This document shows, piece by piece, positions 1 through 8,540 of a DNA stretch of 64,000 nucleotides. The stretch is from Duganella sp. 1224 (GTDB lineage Bacteria > Pseudomonadota > Gammaproteobacteria > Burkholderiales > Burkholderiaceae_D). The first letter of the stretch is position 1; the number at the start of each line of letters is the position of its first letter. The notes beneath the pieces were generated by a model. The model did no database searches. It saw nothing but the letters and a program-made list of their open reading frames with translations, and was not told the DNA's origin. The DNA lies in contig NZ_JACBYS010000001.1 in the NCBI RefSeq assembly GCF_013408245.1, forward strand, positions 868,001 to 932,000. The letters run 5' to 3'. Position numbers and translations under genes: made by a program.

Positions 1-1
1 G

Positions 2-466
2 CTGATCGACGTCGACGACATCCACGCCGAATTGCAGCGCACCGAGGCCGGCCGCGCCACCTTTGCGTTGCTGAGCGAGGCGAATGTGCCGTTCCGCGTG
101 CCGTCGGTGTACGCGGCCAACGAGGAACAGGTGGAGATCGAGCTGGCGCCGGTGTTCGAGCGACTGGCCGACACGCTGGCGATGCGCTGGCGCCATGACT
201 CCATCCTCAAGGGCCTGGCCGCGCGGCCGGCGCTGGACACGCCGCCGCTGCGCGCCGCGCTGGCGCTGCTGAACGAGGTGATCGAGCAGCACGCGCCGCG
301 CTTCTGCCAGCACCTGCCGGACGACACGCTGCTGTGGGCCGACAACCGCCGCACGCTGCACGGCCGCGCCACCTACACCGATCCGGCGCGCCACCTGATC
401 CGCATCCGCATCGCCGACACGCCCAATGCCGAGCGCATCGGGCCGTCCGGCGTGGCCATGGATTGA
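2..466 (+). CDS. TauD/TfdA-family Fe(II)/2-oxoglutarate dioxygenase, C-terminal part
   Basis: This is the 3' end of a gene whose start lies before the window; the reading frame is open from base 2. The last third carries a DNRRTLHGR stretch followed by a TDPARHLIRIRI strand. In the TauD/TfdA/clavaminate-synthase-like superfamily the equivalent stretch holds the distal metal-binding His and the 2-oxoglutarate-binding Arg. The enzyme probably couples 2-oxoglutarate decarboxylation to oxidation of an unknown substrate in the cytoplasm. The next gene, an AEC carrier, begins 2 bp after the stop, which suggests co-transcription. The proximal HxD motif is outside the window, so the subfamily cannot be named. 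Confidence 0.75.
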   Translation: MIDVDDIHAELQRTEAGRATFALLSEANVPFRVPSVYAANEEQVEIELAPVFERLADTLAMRWRHDSILKGLAARPALDTPPLRAALALLNEVIEQHAPRFCQHLPDDTLLWADNRRTLHGRATYTDPARHLIRIRIADTPNAERIGPSGVAMD

Positions 467-468
467 GC

Positions 469-1383
469 ATGCTGAACGCGATCCTGCCGGTCTTGCTGAT
501 CATCCTGCTGGGCGTGGCGATCCGTCGCTATGGGTGGCTGCCCGAGGCGTTTTTCCCGTCGATCGAGAAGTTCTCGTACAACATCTGCTTCCCGGCGCTG
601 CTGTTCAGCGGCACCGCCAAGCTGAGTTTTCGTTCGGCGCAGGTGGGCGAGCTGGCGCTGGCGACCTTGCTGCCGACCGCGCTGGTGACCTTGGCAGCGC
701 TGCTGATGCTGCTGCCGGCGCGCGCCTTGCCGGACGCGTCACGCTCGTCCGTGGTGCAGGGCGCGGTGCGGCCCAACACCTATTTCGGCATTGCCGTGTC
801 GGCGCTGCTGTTCCCGCCGCAGACGGCGGCGCTGGTGATGCTGTCGCTGGCGCTGTGCCTGCCGGCGGTGAATGTGATCTCGGTGATCGCGCTGTCGTGG
901 TGGAGCGGCCAGCCAGCCGACGCCCGCCGCATCGGCCGCAGCCTGGCCACCAATCCCATTATCCTGTCGACGCTGGCCGGTGTGGTGTGGAGCGTGGCCG
1001 GCCTGCCGCAGCCGGCGCCGCTGTTCAACACGCTGGACATCCTCGGCCGCGCGGCGCTGTGCCTGGGGCTCATCTGCGTCGGCAGCGGCCTGGTGTTTTC
1101 GCTACAGGGCCTGCGGCCGCTGGCGCTGAGCCTGACCTCGGCGCTGAAGCTGCTGTTGCTGCCGCTGCTGGCCGCCAAGGTCAGCCTGATGTACGCGGTG
1201 TCCACGCCGGTGGCGCTGGCGGCCTGCTTTTACTGCGCCTTGCCGACCGCGCCCAACGCCTACATCATGGCGCGGCAGATGGGCGGCGACACCCGACTGA
1301 TGGCGGCGCTGATCACGGTGCAGACCTTGCTGGCGGCGCTGACGCTACCGCTGAGCAGCCAGTTCATGGAGTGGCTGGCCTGA
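469..1383 (+). CDS. AEC-family (auxin efflux carrier-like) transporter
   Basis: A 304-residue, very hydrophobic protein with about ten predicted membrane segments. It opens with MLNAILPVLLIILLGVAIRR, the usual N terminus of bacterial AEC permeases, and has conserved polar breaks such as NTYFGIA and LPTAPNAY. AEC proteins move small organic acids or related solutes across the inner membrane. The start at 469 is 2 bp after the dioxygenase stop, so the two are probably coupled. The last 39 bp overlap tail-to-tail with the acyltransferase gene on the other strand. The substrate cannot be told from sequence. Confidence 0.8.
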   Translation: MLNAILPVLLIILLGVAIRRYGWLPEAFFPSIEKFSYNICFPALLFSGTAKLSFRSAQVGELALATLLPTALVTLAALLMLLPARALPDASRSSVVQGAVRPNTYFGIAVSALLFPPQTAALVMLSLALCLPAVNVISVIALSWWSGQPADARRIGRSLATNPIILSTLAGVVWSVAGLPQPAPLFNTLDILGRAALCLGLICVGSGLVFSLQGLRPLALSLTSALKLLLLPLLAAKVSLMYAVSTPVALAACFYCALPTAPNAYIMARQMGGDTRLMAALITVQTLLAALTLPLSSQFMEWLA

Positions 1384-2544
1384 CGCCTGCGCGGCGCGCA
1401 CCGGGCCGAGGCCGAACAGCGGCCGCAGCACGGCCACGCGCCGCACCAGTTCGAAGCCGCCGAAGCTGAACACCAGCGTCAGCACGATCAGGAACACGCC
1501 TTCGATGCCCGGCGCCAGCTGGATCGGTTTCATCCAGTGGGCCATGACCACGATCAGCGTCTGGTGCAGGATGTAGACCGGGAACACCGCCTCGGTCAGG
1601 TAGCGCCGCTTGGCGCTGTCGAAGTTCAGGTGGCGTTGGCCAAAGCCGCACACGGCCAGGATCGGCGTCCACTGGCACACGCAGTAGACCGCGCGCATCA
1701 GCGGTTTCCATTGCAGCACGTCGGGCGTGGCGGCCAGCGCTTCCGGAATCGACCAGTAGCAGACGATCAGCGCCCAGCTGCCGAGCCACAGCGCCAGGCT
1801 GGTCCAGCGCAGCGCGGCGACGCCGGCCCAGAAACCGGTCTGCATCGCCAGCAGCGCGCCCAGCGCGAACAGCAGGAAGTACTGGGCATGGCTGTACCAG
1901 TCGTCGACCAGCGCGTGGGTGGTGGGGAAGCGGTCCGCCAGCGTGTAGCGCGCGACGGCCAGCAGCAGTACCGGCAGCACGATGATGCGCCAGCCGCTGA
2001 GCAGCCGGCCCAGCGCGTCGGACAGACGTCCCAGGCGCGGCCCGAGCAGCCAGGCCAGCAGGCCGCCGACCATGGTGTAGGTCCACAGGTAGGCGACAAA
2101 CCACAGGTGATTCCAGGTCGGCATGCGCAGGCAGTCGTCGCCGCGGCAGAAGCCGTGGTAGCCGGTGACGTACAGGCGCATGAAGTCGGCGTAGCCGCCG
2201 TGGTAGGCGACTTTTTCCACCACTTCGAAATACGATTGCGGTGGCACGATGACGAACATGCCGAACACCAGCGGCACCAGCAGCCGCCAGCTGCGCTGTC
2301 GCAGCAGCGCGCCCACGCCCAGCTTTTGCAGCAGGAAGGCGGTGGCGACGCCGGAGATCATGAACAGCAGCCCAAGGCGCCATGGCGAGGACAGGATCAT
2401 CAGCGGTTCGATGGCGTCGCTGGCGTGGGGACTTTTGACGTGCCAGTCCCAGGTCACGTAGTACATGCCGGTGTGGTAGCAGATCAGGACAAGGAACGCG
2501 AAGATGCGTATCCAGTCGAGGAAGTACAGGCGTGGTTTGGTCAT
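1345..2544 (-). CDS. Acyltransferase family 3 (OpgC/MdoC-like) integral membrane protein
   Basis: A 399-residue membrane protein beginning with RLYFLDWIRIFAFLVLICYH. The LDWIR...H pattern with the catalytic-type His in the first helix is typical of acyltransferase-3 proteins, which transfer acyl groups to glucans, polysaccharides or lipids at the membrane. About ten hydrophobic segments follow; FMISGVATAFLL matches the second conserved helix. It most resembles the glucan-succinylating OpgC group, but the acceptor is unknown. It lies about 100 bp downstream of the LytTR regulator on the same strand and could be its target or an operon member. Its 3' end overlaps the AEC gene by 39 bp. Confidence 0.75.
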   Translation of the reverse strand: MTKPRLYFLDWIRIFAFLVLICYHTGMYYVTWDWHVKSPHASDAIEPLMILSSPWRLGLLFMISGVATAFLLQKLGVGALLRQRSWRLLVPLVFGMFVIVPPQSYFEVVEKVAYHGGYADFMRLYVTGYHGFCRGDDCLRMPTWNHLWFVAYLWTYTMVGGLLAWLLGPRLGRLSDALGRLLSGWRIIVLPVLLLAVARYTLADRFPTTHALVDDWYSHAQYFLLFALGALLAMQTGFWAGVAALRWTSLALWLGSWALIVCYWSIPEALAATPDVLQWKPLMRAVYCVCQWTPILAVCGFGQRHLNFDSAKRRYLTEAVFPVYILHQTLIVVMAHWMKPIQLAPGIEGVFLIVLTLVFSFGGFELVRRVAVLRPLFGLGPVRAAQASGQPLHELAAQR

Positions 2545-2647
2545 TTGCTCGCTCCTTTTTTGATGTTGTTCAGATTACGGAGCGGGGCCCAGGGCGTCCA
2601 CCGGCTTGGGGCGAAACGGGTGTGGCGCGGGGCGAGTCGGCGCTGGG

Positions 2648-3469
2648 CTAGGTGCTGGCGCCGAGCCGGGCGACGACTTCGGCGCGGTATTGGCGGCTGA
2701 GCGGGACGCGCGCGCCGCCGCGCAGCAGCAGTTCGCCGTCTCCCTTGTCGTGGTTGATGATGCTGGCGATCCAGTCCGATTGCACGGCGGCGCGGCGGTG
2801 GCAGCGGATGAAGCGTGGGCCAAGTTTGTCCAGCAGGCCGGCCAGCGTCTGACGCATCAGCGGCTGGCCATCGGCGGTGTGCAGGATGACGTAATTATCG
2901 GCGGTTTCGATCCACTGGATGGCGTCCACCCTGACGATGCGCGTGCCGCCGCGCTCGGGGACCAACAGTTGCGCGACGGCGGGCAGCGCCGGCGTGACAG
3001 GCGTCGCGGGCGAAGCGGGCGGCACGGACGTGGCGGACGTGGCGGACGGGTGCGATGCGGCCGGCGGGACCGGCGCAGCGGACGGCGTGGGCGCAAGCGT
3101 TGCGGCGCGCGCAGGCGCCAGGCGGTCGCGCGCGCGTTGGAGGGCGCGCTGCAAGCGTGTCTGGTCGCAAGGCTTGAGCAGGTAGTCGATGGCGTTGGCG
3201 TCGAAGGCGCGGATGGCGTACTCGTCATACGCGGTCACAAACACCACCAGCGGCGCCGGTACCGGCAGCGAGGCGGCAACATCGAGGCCGCTGATTTCAG
3301 GCATCTGTATATCGAGCAGCAGCAGGTCGGGCGCAAAGGTGGCCAATCGCTCCAGCGCTTCGACGCCGTCGCGCGCCTCCTCAACAGCGCTGATGCACGG
3401 TTCCGCTGCCAGCATGCGCCGCAGCTTGTCGCGCGCCGGACGCTCGTCGTCCACGATCAGGATGCGCAT
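2648..3469 (-). CDS. LytTR-family response regulator
   Basis: 273 residues: a receiver domain (about 1-120) with DDE near the N terminus, phosphoacceptor Asp53 in LLLLDIQMPE and the conserved K of YLLKPCD; then a Pro/Ala/Thr-rich linker (about 122-170); then a LytTR DNA-binding domain (about 172-270) containing IQWIETADNYV and FIRCHRRAAV. It is the AlgR/LytR type of regulator. The start overlaps the 3' end of the histidine-kinase gene by 13 bp, so the two form a coupled two-component system. The linker is unusually long and low in complexity. The target genes are unknown; the adjacent antiporter and acyltransferase are candidates. Confidence 0.9.
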   Translation of the reverse strand: MRILIVDDERPARDKLRRMLAAEPCISAVEEARDGVEALERLATFAPDLLLLDIQMPEISGLDVAASLPVPAPLVVFVTAYDEYAIRAFDANAIDYLLKPCDQTRLQRALQRARDRLAPARAATLAPTPSAAPVPPAASHPSATSATSVPPASPATPVTPALPAVAQLLVPERGGTRIVRVDAIQWIETADNYVILHTADGQPLMRQTLAGLLDKLGPRFIRCHRRAAVQSDWIASIINHDKGDGELLLRGGARVPLSRQYRAEVVARLGAST

Positions 3470-4536
3470 GGCAACCTCACCTCAGCCCGCACGCCGGCCG
3501 GCGCCAGCTGCCGCAGTTCCAGCGCCGCACTCTTGCCGTACAGCGCGGCCAGCCGCTCGCGCAGATTGCGCACGCCAATGCCATTTGTCCGAATGTCGGC
3601 ACTGACCCCGGTGTTGGGTGGCGCCAGCTGGCCGGCGTTGTCGTCGATGCGCAGCACCAGCGTGCCGTGCTGGCGCTCGGCGGTGATGGTAATCGCGGTC
3701 GGCTGGCGGCGCTTTTCCACCGTGTGCTTGAAGACGTTCTCCAGCAAGGGCTGCAGGCACATCATCGGCACTTCGCAGGCCAGCAGCCCCTCGTCGATCT
3801 GCCATGCGATGCTGACGCGGTCGGCGAAACGCTCCGCCATCAGGGCCGCGTAGCCGCGCAGCAGGCGCAGCTCCGTGTCCAGCGGCACCAGGTGACGCTC
3901 GCCGACGTCCAGCGTGGCGCGCAGCATGTCGGACAGCTGCACCAGCATGGCGTCGGCGCGCGCGACGTCGCTGTACATCAGCGAGGAAATGGTATTGAGC
4001 GCGTTGAACAGAAAATGCGGCTGCATCTGCTGGCTCAGGCGCAGCAACTGCGCCTCGCGCAGCGCGCTGTTGGCGCGCTCGACGCGCAGCTTCTCGTCCA
4101 GCATGGCGTGAAACGACAGCACGCCAAACGTGATGGTGGAAAAAATGCAGAAGAACACCGTCATCTTGATGTCCTCGTACAGATAAATCCTGGCCCAGCC
4201 CTCGTGCGGATAGCGCTCGCCGGCCAGGCCGTACACCGCATGACGCATGCCGAAAGCCATCGGCACAAACGCGATCCAGTACACCGGCAGCCACACCAGC
4301 TGGCGCGCGAACCAGCGCAGCGGCGCCTGGATCAGGTGGTCGTGGCGGCGCGTGAAATGGCGCTGCGCCAGCAGCAGCACGGTGCCGGTCAGCGCCGACG
4401 AGCCTTCCCACAGGATGGGTTTCCACAGCCCGTGACCGTCCGGATGGTCGCGCAGATACTCTTGCACCGCGGTGCTGATCATCAGGAGCCAGAACAGCAG
4501 CCAGGCGACGGCGATCACGGTACGGGTCTTGGGCAT
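3457..4536 (-). CDS. LytS/YehU-type membrane sensor histidine kinase
   Basis: 359 residues. About four hydrophobic segments occupy the first 130 residues (for example AVAWLLFWLLMISTAV). A His_kinase domain follows with the signature QMQPHFLFNALNTISSL, where His is the phosphorylated residue, and then a HATPase region with PLLENVFKHTVEK (N box) and GIGVRNLRERL (G box). It lacks the classic HisKA dimerisation domain, as expected for this family, which pairs with LytTR regulators. It starts 4 bp after the Na+/H+ antiporter stop and overlaps the regulator downstream. The ligand is unknown; the tight link to an antiporter suggests a signal linked to ions or membrane potential. Confidence 0.9.
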   Translation of the reverse strand: MPKTRTVIAVAWLLFWLLMISTAVQEYLRDHPDGHGLWKPILWEGSSALTGTVLLLAQRHFTRRHDHLIQAPLRWFARQLVWLPVYWIAFVPMAFGMRHAVYGLAGERYPHEGWARIYLYEDIKMTVFFCIFSTITFGVLSFHAMLDEKLRVERANSALREAQLLRLSQQMQPHFLFNALNTISSLMYSDVARADAMLVQLSDMLRATLDVGERHLVPLDTELRLLRGYAALMAERFADRVSIAWQIDEGLLACEVPMMCLQPLLENVFKHTVEKRRQPTAITITAERQHGTLVLRIDDNAGQLAPPNTGVSADIRTNGIGVRNLRERLAALYGKSAALELRQLAPAGVRAEVRLPCAS

Positions 4537-4540
4537 GGCG

Positions 4541-6175
4541 TCAGCGGTAGCGTGCTTCCATCAGGTCGATCTCGCGCACCAGCTTGCGCGATGTCTCGTC
4601 GGAGATGTGGTCGTGGCGCGCCAGGTCGAACACCGTGCGCCGCTCGGCCGCCAGCGCCGCCAGCCGCAGCTCCTTTTCGGCGGAATCGGTCTTGCGCCAC
4701 CCCGGCTCGGTTTCCGGATCGACCTCCTTCAGCCGGTGCTCGTAGAAGGCGATGACGCGCGCCGCCGCCTGCGGGTAGACCTCGGGATCGATGCAGGCAT
4801 CCGACTCCATCAGCTCGACCTGGGTCTTCTCGATGGCCGAAATGGCGGCGTTGGCGGCGGCGCGGCGCGCCAGGTCTTCTTCCTGCTGCTCCTCCGGCTC
4901 GGCCGGGAAGGTCATGCTGGCCAGCAGGCGCGGCAGGCCGATGCTGGCCACCAGCAGCGACAGCAGAATCACCGAGCAGGCCAGGAAGATGGTCAGCGCG
5001 CGCGCCGGAAACGGCCGGCCGTCCGGCAGCACCAGCGGCAGCGTCAGCACGCCGGCCAGTGTGATGGTGCCGCGCGCGCCGGCCAGCGTGGTGGCCAGCA
5101 GCAGGCGCGGATTGATCTTGTGGCGCTGCTGGTGGCGGAACGTCTGCTTGAAGATGGTCAGGCGCAGCGAAGCCCACACCCACGCCATGCGCAGCACCAG
5201 CAGGCCGAAAGTGATGGCCACCGCGTACACCAGCAGCCACCAGCGGCTCATGTGGCCGCTTTCTTCCAGCGAGGTGCCGGCCAGGCGGAAGATTTCCGGC
5301 AGTTGTTCTCCCAGCAGCACGAACATCACGCCGTTCAGCGAAAACTGCACGGTGTCCCATACGGCCGAGCGCTGGATGCGGGTGCTGGCCATGGCGTGGC
5401 CGCTCAGCTCGACGTAGCTCATGGTGACGCCAGCCGCTACCGCCGCCAGGATGCCGGAGGCGTGCAGGCGCTCGGCCACCAGGTAGGCGCCGAACGGCAT
5501 CAGCAGGTTGACCAGGATGGGCGAGCCGGGCGGTTCGCCGAAGTGGCGCGTCAGCCAGCGCTGCACCCAGGTGATCAGCCAGGTGACGCCAACGCCGGCC
5601 GTGATGCCGCCCGCCACCAGCCACAGGAAGGTGAGGGTGGCGCTTTGCAGCGAGAAGGTGCCGGTCAGCGCGGCCGCCACCGCGAAGCGGAAGCACACCA
5701 GGCCGGAGGCGTCGTTCAGCAACGACTCGCCTTCCAGGATGTGCATCAGGCGCTTCGGGATCGGCGCGCCGGCGGCAATCGAGCTGACCGCCACCGGGTC
5801 GGTCGGCGAGACGATGGCGGCCAGCGCAAACGCCACCGGCAGCGGCATGGCGGGAATCATCCAGTGGATCAGGAAGCCGGCGCCGACCACGGTGAACACC
5901 ACCAGGCCGAAGGCCAGCTCCAGGATCGTACCCTTGTCGCGCAGCAGGCCGCTCTTGGGAATGCGCCAGCCGTCGAGGAACAGCAGCGGCGGCAGAAAAG
6001 CCAGGAAGAACAGGTCCGGCTCCAGGTCGACGCCGTGGTCGGACTTGGCGGCGATCAGCGCGCCGAGGCCGATCTGCACCAGCGGCAGCGGTATGGAACC
6101 CGGCAGCAACCGGCGCAAATAGGCGCTGGCCACCACCGCCAGCATCATGATCAACACGACTTCGATTGAATCCAT
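4541..6175 (-). CDS. CPA1-family Na+/H+ antiporter (NhaP/YjcE type)
   Basis: A 544-residue inner-membrane antiporter with about 12 membrane segments and a cytoplasmic tail of roughly 130 residues. The core shows SPTDPVAV and GESLLNDASGLV; the ND pair is the ion-binding signature of electroneutral CPA1 exchangers. The tail is rich in charged residues (LARRAAANAAISAIEKTQVEL) and probably regulatory. It exchanges cytoplasmic Na+ (or K+) for H+. It is followed after 4 bp by the LytS-like kinase, an uncommon partnership that hints at a shared operon for ion homeostasis and signalling. Confidence 0.9.
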   Translation of the reverse strand: MDSIEVVLIMMLAVVASAYLRRLLPGSIPLPLVQIGLGALIAAKSDHGVDLEPDLFFLAFLPPLLFLDGWRIPKSGLLRDKGTILELAFGLVVFTVVGAGFLIHWMIPAMPLPVAFALAAIVSPTDPVAVSSIAAGAPIPKRLMHILEGESLLNDASGLVCFRFAVAAALTGTFSLQSATLTFLWLVAGGITAGVGVTWLITWVQRWLTRHFGEPPGSPILVNLLMPFGAYLVAERLHASGILAAVAAGVTMSYVELSGHAMASTRIQRSAVWDTVQFSLNGVMFVLLGEQLPEIFRLAGTSLEESGHMSRWWLLVYAVAITFGLLVLRMAWVWASLRLTIFKQTFRHQQRHKINPRLLLATTLAGARGTITLAGVLTLPLVLPDGRPFPARALTIFLACSVILLSLLVASIGLPRLLASMTFPAEPEEQQEEDLARRAAANAAISAIEKTQVELMESDACIDPEVYPQAAARVIAFYEHRLKEVDPETEPGWRKTDSAEKELRLAALAAERRTVFDLARHDHISDETSRKLVREIDLMEARYR

Positions 6176-6284
6176 TCCCTTCCTTATCTTGCAGGTAAAT
6201 TGCAGTTAAACAAGCTAAGCTTACACTATCGACCGTCCGCTAAAAAGTTGGAGGATGGTACTGGCGTGATGGAAATCTTTCTGT

Positions 6285-6290
6285 CATAAT
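6285..6290 (+). promoter_or_regulatory. Possible -10 box of the tRNA-Gly promoter
   Basis: CATAAT lies 11 bp before the mature 5' end of the tRNA, which would place the transcription start about 5 bp before the gene. No convincing -35 hexamer is seen 17 bp upstream (TGGCGT is the nearest), so this is tentative. Confidence 0.35.
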
Positions 6291-6301
6291 GCATGCCTTC
6301 T

Positions 6302-6377
6302 GCGGGAGTAGCTCAGTTGGTAGAGCGCAACCTTGCCAAGGTTGAGGTCGAGAGTTCGAGACTCTTCTCCCGCTCCA
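6302..6377 (+). tRNA. tRNA-Gly, anticodon GCC
   Basis: A 76-nt cloverleaf. The acceptor arms are GCGGGAG and CTCCCGC, followed by discriminator T and a genome-encoded CCA. The D arm begins GCTC. The anticodon stem CAACC/GGTTG closes the loop TTGCCAA with anticodon GCC at 6335-6337. The T arm contains GTTCGAG. It is a stand-alone gene followed after 17 bp by a rho-independent terminator. No integrase or duplicated tRNA end is seen, so there is no sign that it serves as an attachment site here. Confidence 0.97.
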
Positions 6378-6394
6378 GAATTCAGTAGCACATT

Positions 6395-6421
6395 AAAAGG
6401 CAGCCTGCGGGCTGCTTTTTT
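6395..6421 (+). terminator. Rho-independent terminator after tRNA-Gly
   Basis: A GCAGCC stem pairs with GGCTGC across a TGCG loop. It is preceded by AAAAG and followed by six T residues. It separates the tRNA transcript from cheV. Confidence 0.85.
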
Positions 6422-6501
6422 GTTGTTTATCGTTCTCCAACACAACATCTTCGCCCTTGCAAACGTTATACTGGGCGCGGACCACCGAAGGAGACGCATC
6501 C

Positions 6502-7467
6502 ATGAAATCTGTTCAACAGGAAGTTGATGAGCGTAGTAACTTAACCAACTCCAACAAATTCGAACTCCTCTTGTTCCGCCTCGGCGCCGATGCCAACGGC
6601 GAACACTCTGAGTTGTTCGGTATTAACGTCTTCAAAATCCGCGAAATTGTCGCCATGCCCGAAGTGACTGCTGTGGCCGGATCCCCGCCACACATGTTGG
6701 GTGTGGTGAACTTGCGCGGACAAATCATCACGGTGCTGGATCTGCCAGGCATCGTCGGTGTGACCCCAAAAACTGGTCTGAATATCATGCTGGTCACTGA
6801 ATTCGCGCGCACCACGCAAGCGTTCGCGGTCGAATCGGTGGATGAAATCGTGCGCCTGGACTGGAGCCAGGTGCTGACCGCCGAAGGCACGGCCGGCGGC
6901 AAGGTTACCAGTATCGCCCGCGTCGATGGCGACACGCAAAACACCCGCCTGGCGCAGGTGCTGGACGTGGAAACCATTCTGCGCGAACTGGTGCCGCCGG
7001 AAGGCAAGGACGTCGATCCCGAAACCATCGGACCGAAAGTGCTGCTCAAGCCGGGCGCCGTCATCCTCGCCGCCGATGACTCGGTGGTGGCGCGCAACCT
7101 GATCGAAAAAGGCCTGGAAGCGATGGGCGCCCACTTCATCATGACCAAGTCGGGCAAGGAGGCATGGGACCGCCTTCAGGCCATCGCCGAAGGCGCCAAG
7201 GCCGAGGGCGTGCAGATCAGCGATCGTGTCGCCATGATCCTGACCGACCTGGAAATGCCGGAGATGGATGGCTTTACGCTGACCCGCTTGATCAAGCAGG
7301 ATCCGCGCTTCGGCAAGATCCCGGTGGTGATCCATTCTTCGTTGTCGGGCAAGACCAACGAAGACCACGTCAAAGGCGTGGGCGCGGACGCGTACGTGGC
7401 CAAGTTCTCGGCCGAGGACCTGGCCGGCACGATCCGCACTGTGCTGAGCAAGGCGGCTGCCGCGTAA
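6502..7467 (+). CDS. cheV: Chemotaxis coupling/response protein CheV
   Basis: 321 residues: an N-terminal CheW-like coupling domain (about 18-165; GVVNLRGQIITVLDL is the typical core) joined to a receiver domain (about 182-318) with phosphoacceptor Asp249 in ILTDLEMPEMDG and the conserved Lys in AYVAKFS. CheV docks receptors to CheA and adapts the array by phosphorylation. The start at 6502 follows AAGGAG at good spacing. No other chemotaxis gene lies in the window, so it is a detached member of the system. A strong terminator follows. Confidence 0.95.
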   Translation: MKSVQQEVDERSNLTNSNKFELLLFRLGADANGEHSELFGINVFKIREIVAMPEVTAVAGSPPHMLGVVNLRGQIITVLDLPGIVGVTPKTGLNIMLVTEFARTTQAFAVESVDEIVRLDWSQVLTAEGTAGGKVTSIARVDGDTQNTRLAQVLDVETILRELVPPEGKDVDPETIGPKVLLKPGAVILAADDSVVARNLIEKGLEAMGAHFIMTKSGKEAWDRLQAIAEGAKAEGVQISDRVAMILTDLEMPEMDGFTLTRLIKQDPRFGKIPVVIHSSLSGKTNEDHVKGVGADAYVAKFSAEDLAGTIRTVLSKAAAA

Positions 7468-7490
7468 AGTCAGGTAAGCACGGTAGTCCG

Positions 7491-7522
7491 AGGGCCACGG
7501 CGGCAACGCCGTGGCCCTTTTT
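7491..7522 (+). terminator. Rho-independent terminator of cheV
   Basis: AGGGCCACGGCG pairs with CGCCGTGGCCCT around a GCAA tetraloop and is followed by a T run. The A run needed for the opposite strand is weak, so it mainly serves cheV. Confidence 0.85.
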
Positions 7523-7569
7523 GCTTTGGCGGCGGACGGCACCGCCCAACCCCGCACACCGCTGCGGCC

Positions 7570-7599
7570 AGGGTTTGACCCCGTACGGGGTCAGACCCT
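7570..7599. repeat. 30-bp dispersed palindrome, copy 1
   Basis: The left arm is AGGGTTTGACCCC, the centre GTAC and the right arm GGGGTCAGACCCT. It is palindromic except for one T/C pair. The same element recurs at 14690-14719 and 55889-55918. Here it covers the last codons and the TGA stop (7591-7593) of fghA, so it supplies the C-terminal Arg-Val of that protein. Confidence 0.85.
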
Positions 7600-8454
7600 T
7601 TCGTCCGGGGTGCTGCGCGCCAGTTGCGCGGCGTGGAAGCGCAGGTGGTCTTCCACAAAGGTCTGGATGAAGTAGTAGCCGTGATCGTAGCCAGCCTGGC
7701 GGCGCAAGGTCAGCGGCTGCGCCGCGGTCTGGCAGGCCACCTCAAACGCCTCCGGGTATAACTGGTCGGCCAGGAACTTGTCGCCCAGGCCCTGGTCGAT
7801 CAGGATGCCGGCCGGGAAGGGCGTCTTTAATCCCTTCATAAGTAATGTGGCGTCATACTGCGCCCACGCGCGCTGGTCCGCGCCGAGGTAGCCGGTGAAG
7901 GCTTTCTGTCCCCACGGGCATTGCGATGGCGCGGCGATAGGCGCGAACGCCGATACCGAACGGAACAGGTCGGGCCGCTTCAGCGCCACCGTCAGCGCGC
8001 CGTGGCCGCCCATCGAGTGGCCGAAGATGCCGATGTGCCGCGCGTCCACCGGCAGCGCCTGCGTCACCAGCTCGCGCAGCTCGTGGAGGTAGCTGTACAT
8101 GCGGTAGTGGGGCGCCCATTGCGGTTCGGTGGCGTCGAGGTAGAAGCCGGCGCCCAGGCCGAAGTCCCAGCTGTCGCTTTCGCCGTCGACGTTGGCGCCG
8201 CGCGGGCTGGTGTCGGGCGCGATCAACGCCAGGCCCAGCTCGGCCGCGACACGTTGCGCGCCGGCCTTGATCATGAACGTCTCTTCGGTGCAGGTCAGGC
8301 CGGCGAGGTAGAACAGCGCCGGCACCGGGCCGTGCCCGGCCTGCGGCGGCAGGAACACCGAGAAGCGCATCGGCAGGCCGATCTCGCGCGAGTCGTGACG
8401 ATAAAAACGCTGTAGGCCGCCGAAGCAAGCATGTTCACTGACAATTTCAAGCAT
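7591..8454 (-). CDS. fghA: S-formylglutathione hydrolase
   Basis: 287 residues with the esterase-D fold. The nucleophile elbow GHSMGGHGAL gives the catalytic Ser; Asp and His lie later in DQGLGDKFL and DHGYYFI. The N-terminal FYLAGLTCTEETF motif, with the family's Cys, is conserved. It hydrolyses S-formylglutathione to formate and glutathione, the last step of glutathione-dependent formaldehyde detoxification. The chosen ATG at 8454 is preceded by AAGGAAA. No frmA homologue is adjacent. The 3' end is formed by the dispersed 30-bp palindrome. It is divergent from the Kef-type antiporter. Confidence 0.93.
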   Translation of the reverse strand: MLEIVSEHACFGGLQRFYRHDSREIGLPMRFSVFLPPQAGHGPVPALFYLAGLTCTEETFMIKAGAQRVAAELGLALIAPDTSPRGANVDGESDSWDFGLGAGFYLDATEPQWAPHYRMYSYLHELRELVTQALPVDARHIGIFGHSMGGHGALTVALKRPDLFRSVSAFAPIAAPSQCPWGQKAFTGYLGADQRAWAQYDATLLMKGLKTPFPAGILIDQGLGDKFLADQLYPEAFEVACQTAAQPLTLRRQAGYDHGYYFIQTFVEDHLRFHAAQLARSTPDERV

Positions 8455-8540
8455 ATTTGTTTCCTTATGTTCTCCAGCGCACTGTGAAGGCGCAGGGTAT
8501 GGCGCAGAATTGTACAAGTATTGTTAAAAAGGAGAAGTAC

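Noticed and set aside
4472..6169. Long open frame on the plus strand opposite the Na+/H+ antiporter
   Set aside because: Gln/Ala/His/Arg-rich composition typical of antisense frames in high-GC DNA; the minus-strand protein has clear CPA1 motifs.
6302..6377. tRNA-Gly as an integration site
   Set aside because: No integrase, no direct repeat of the tRNA 3' end and no foreign-looking DNA nearby.
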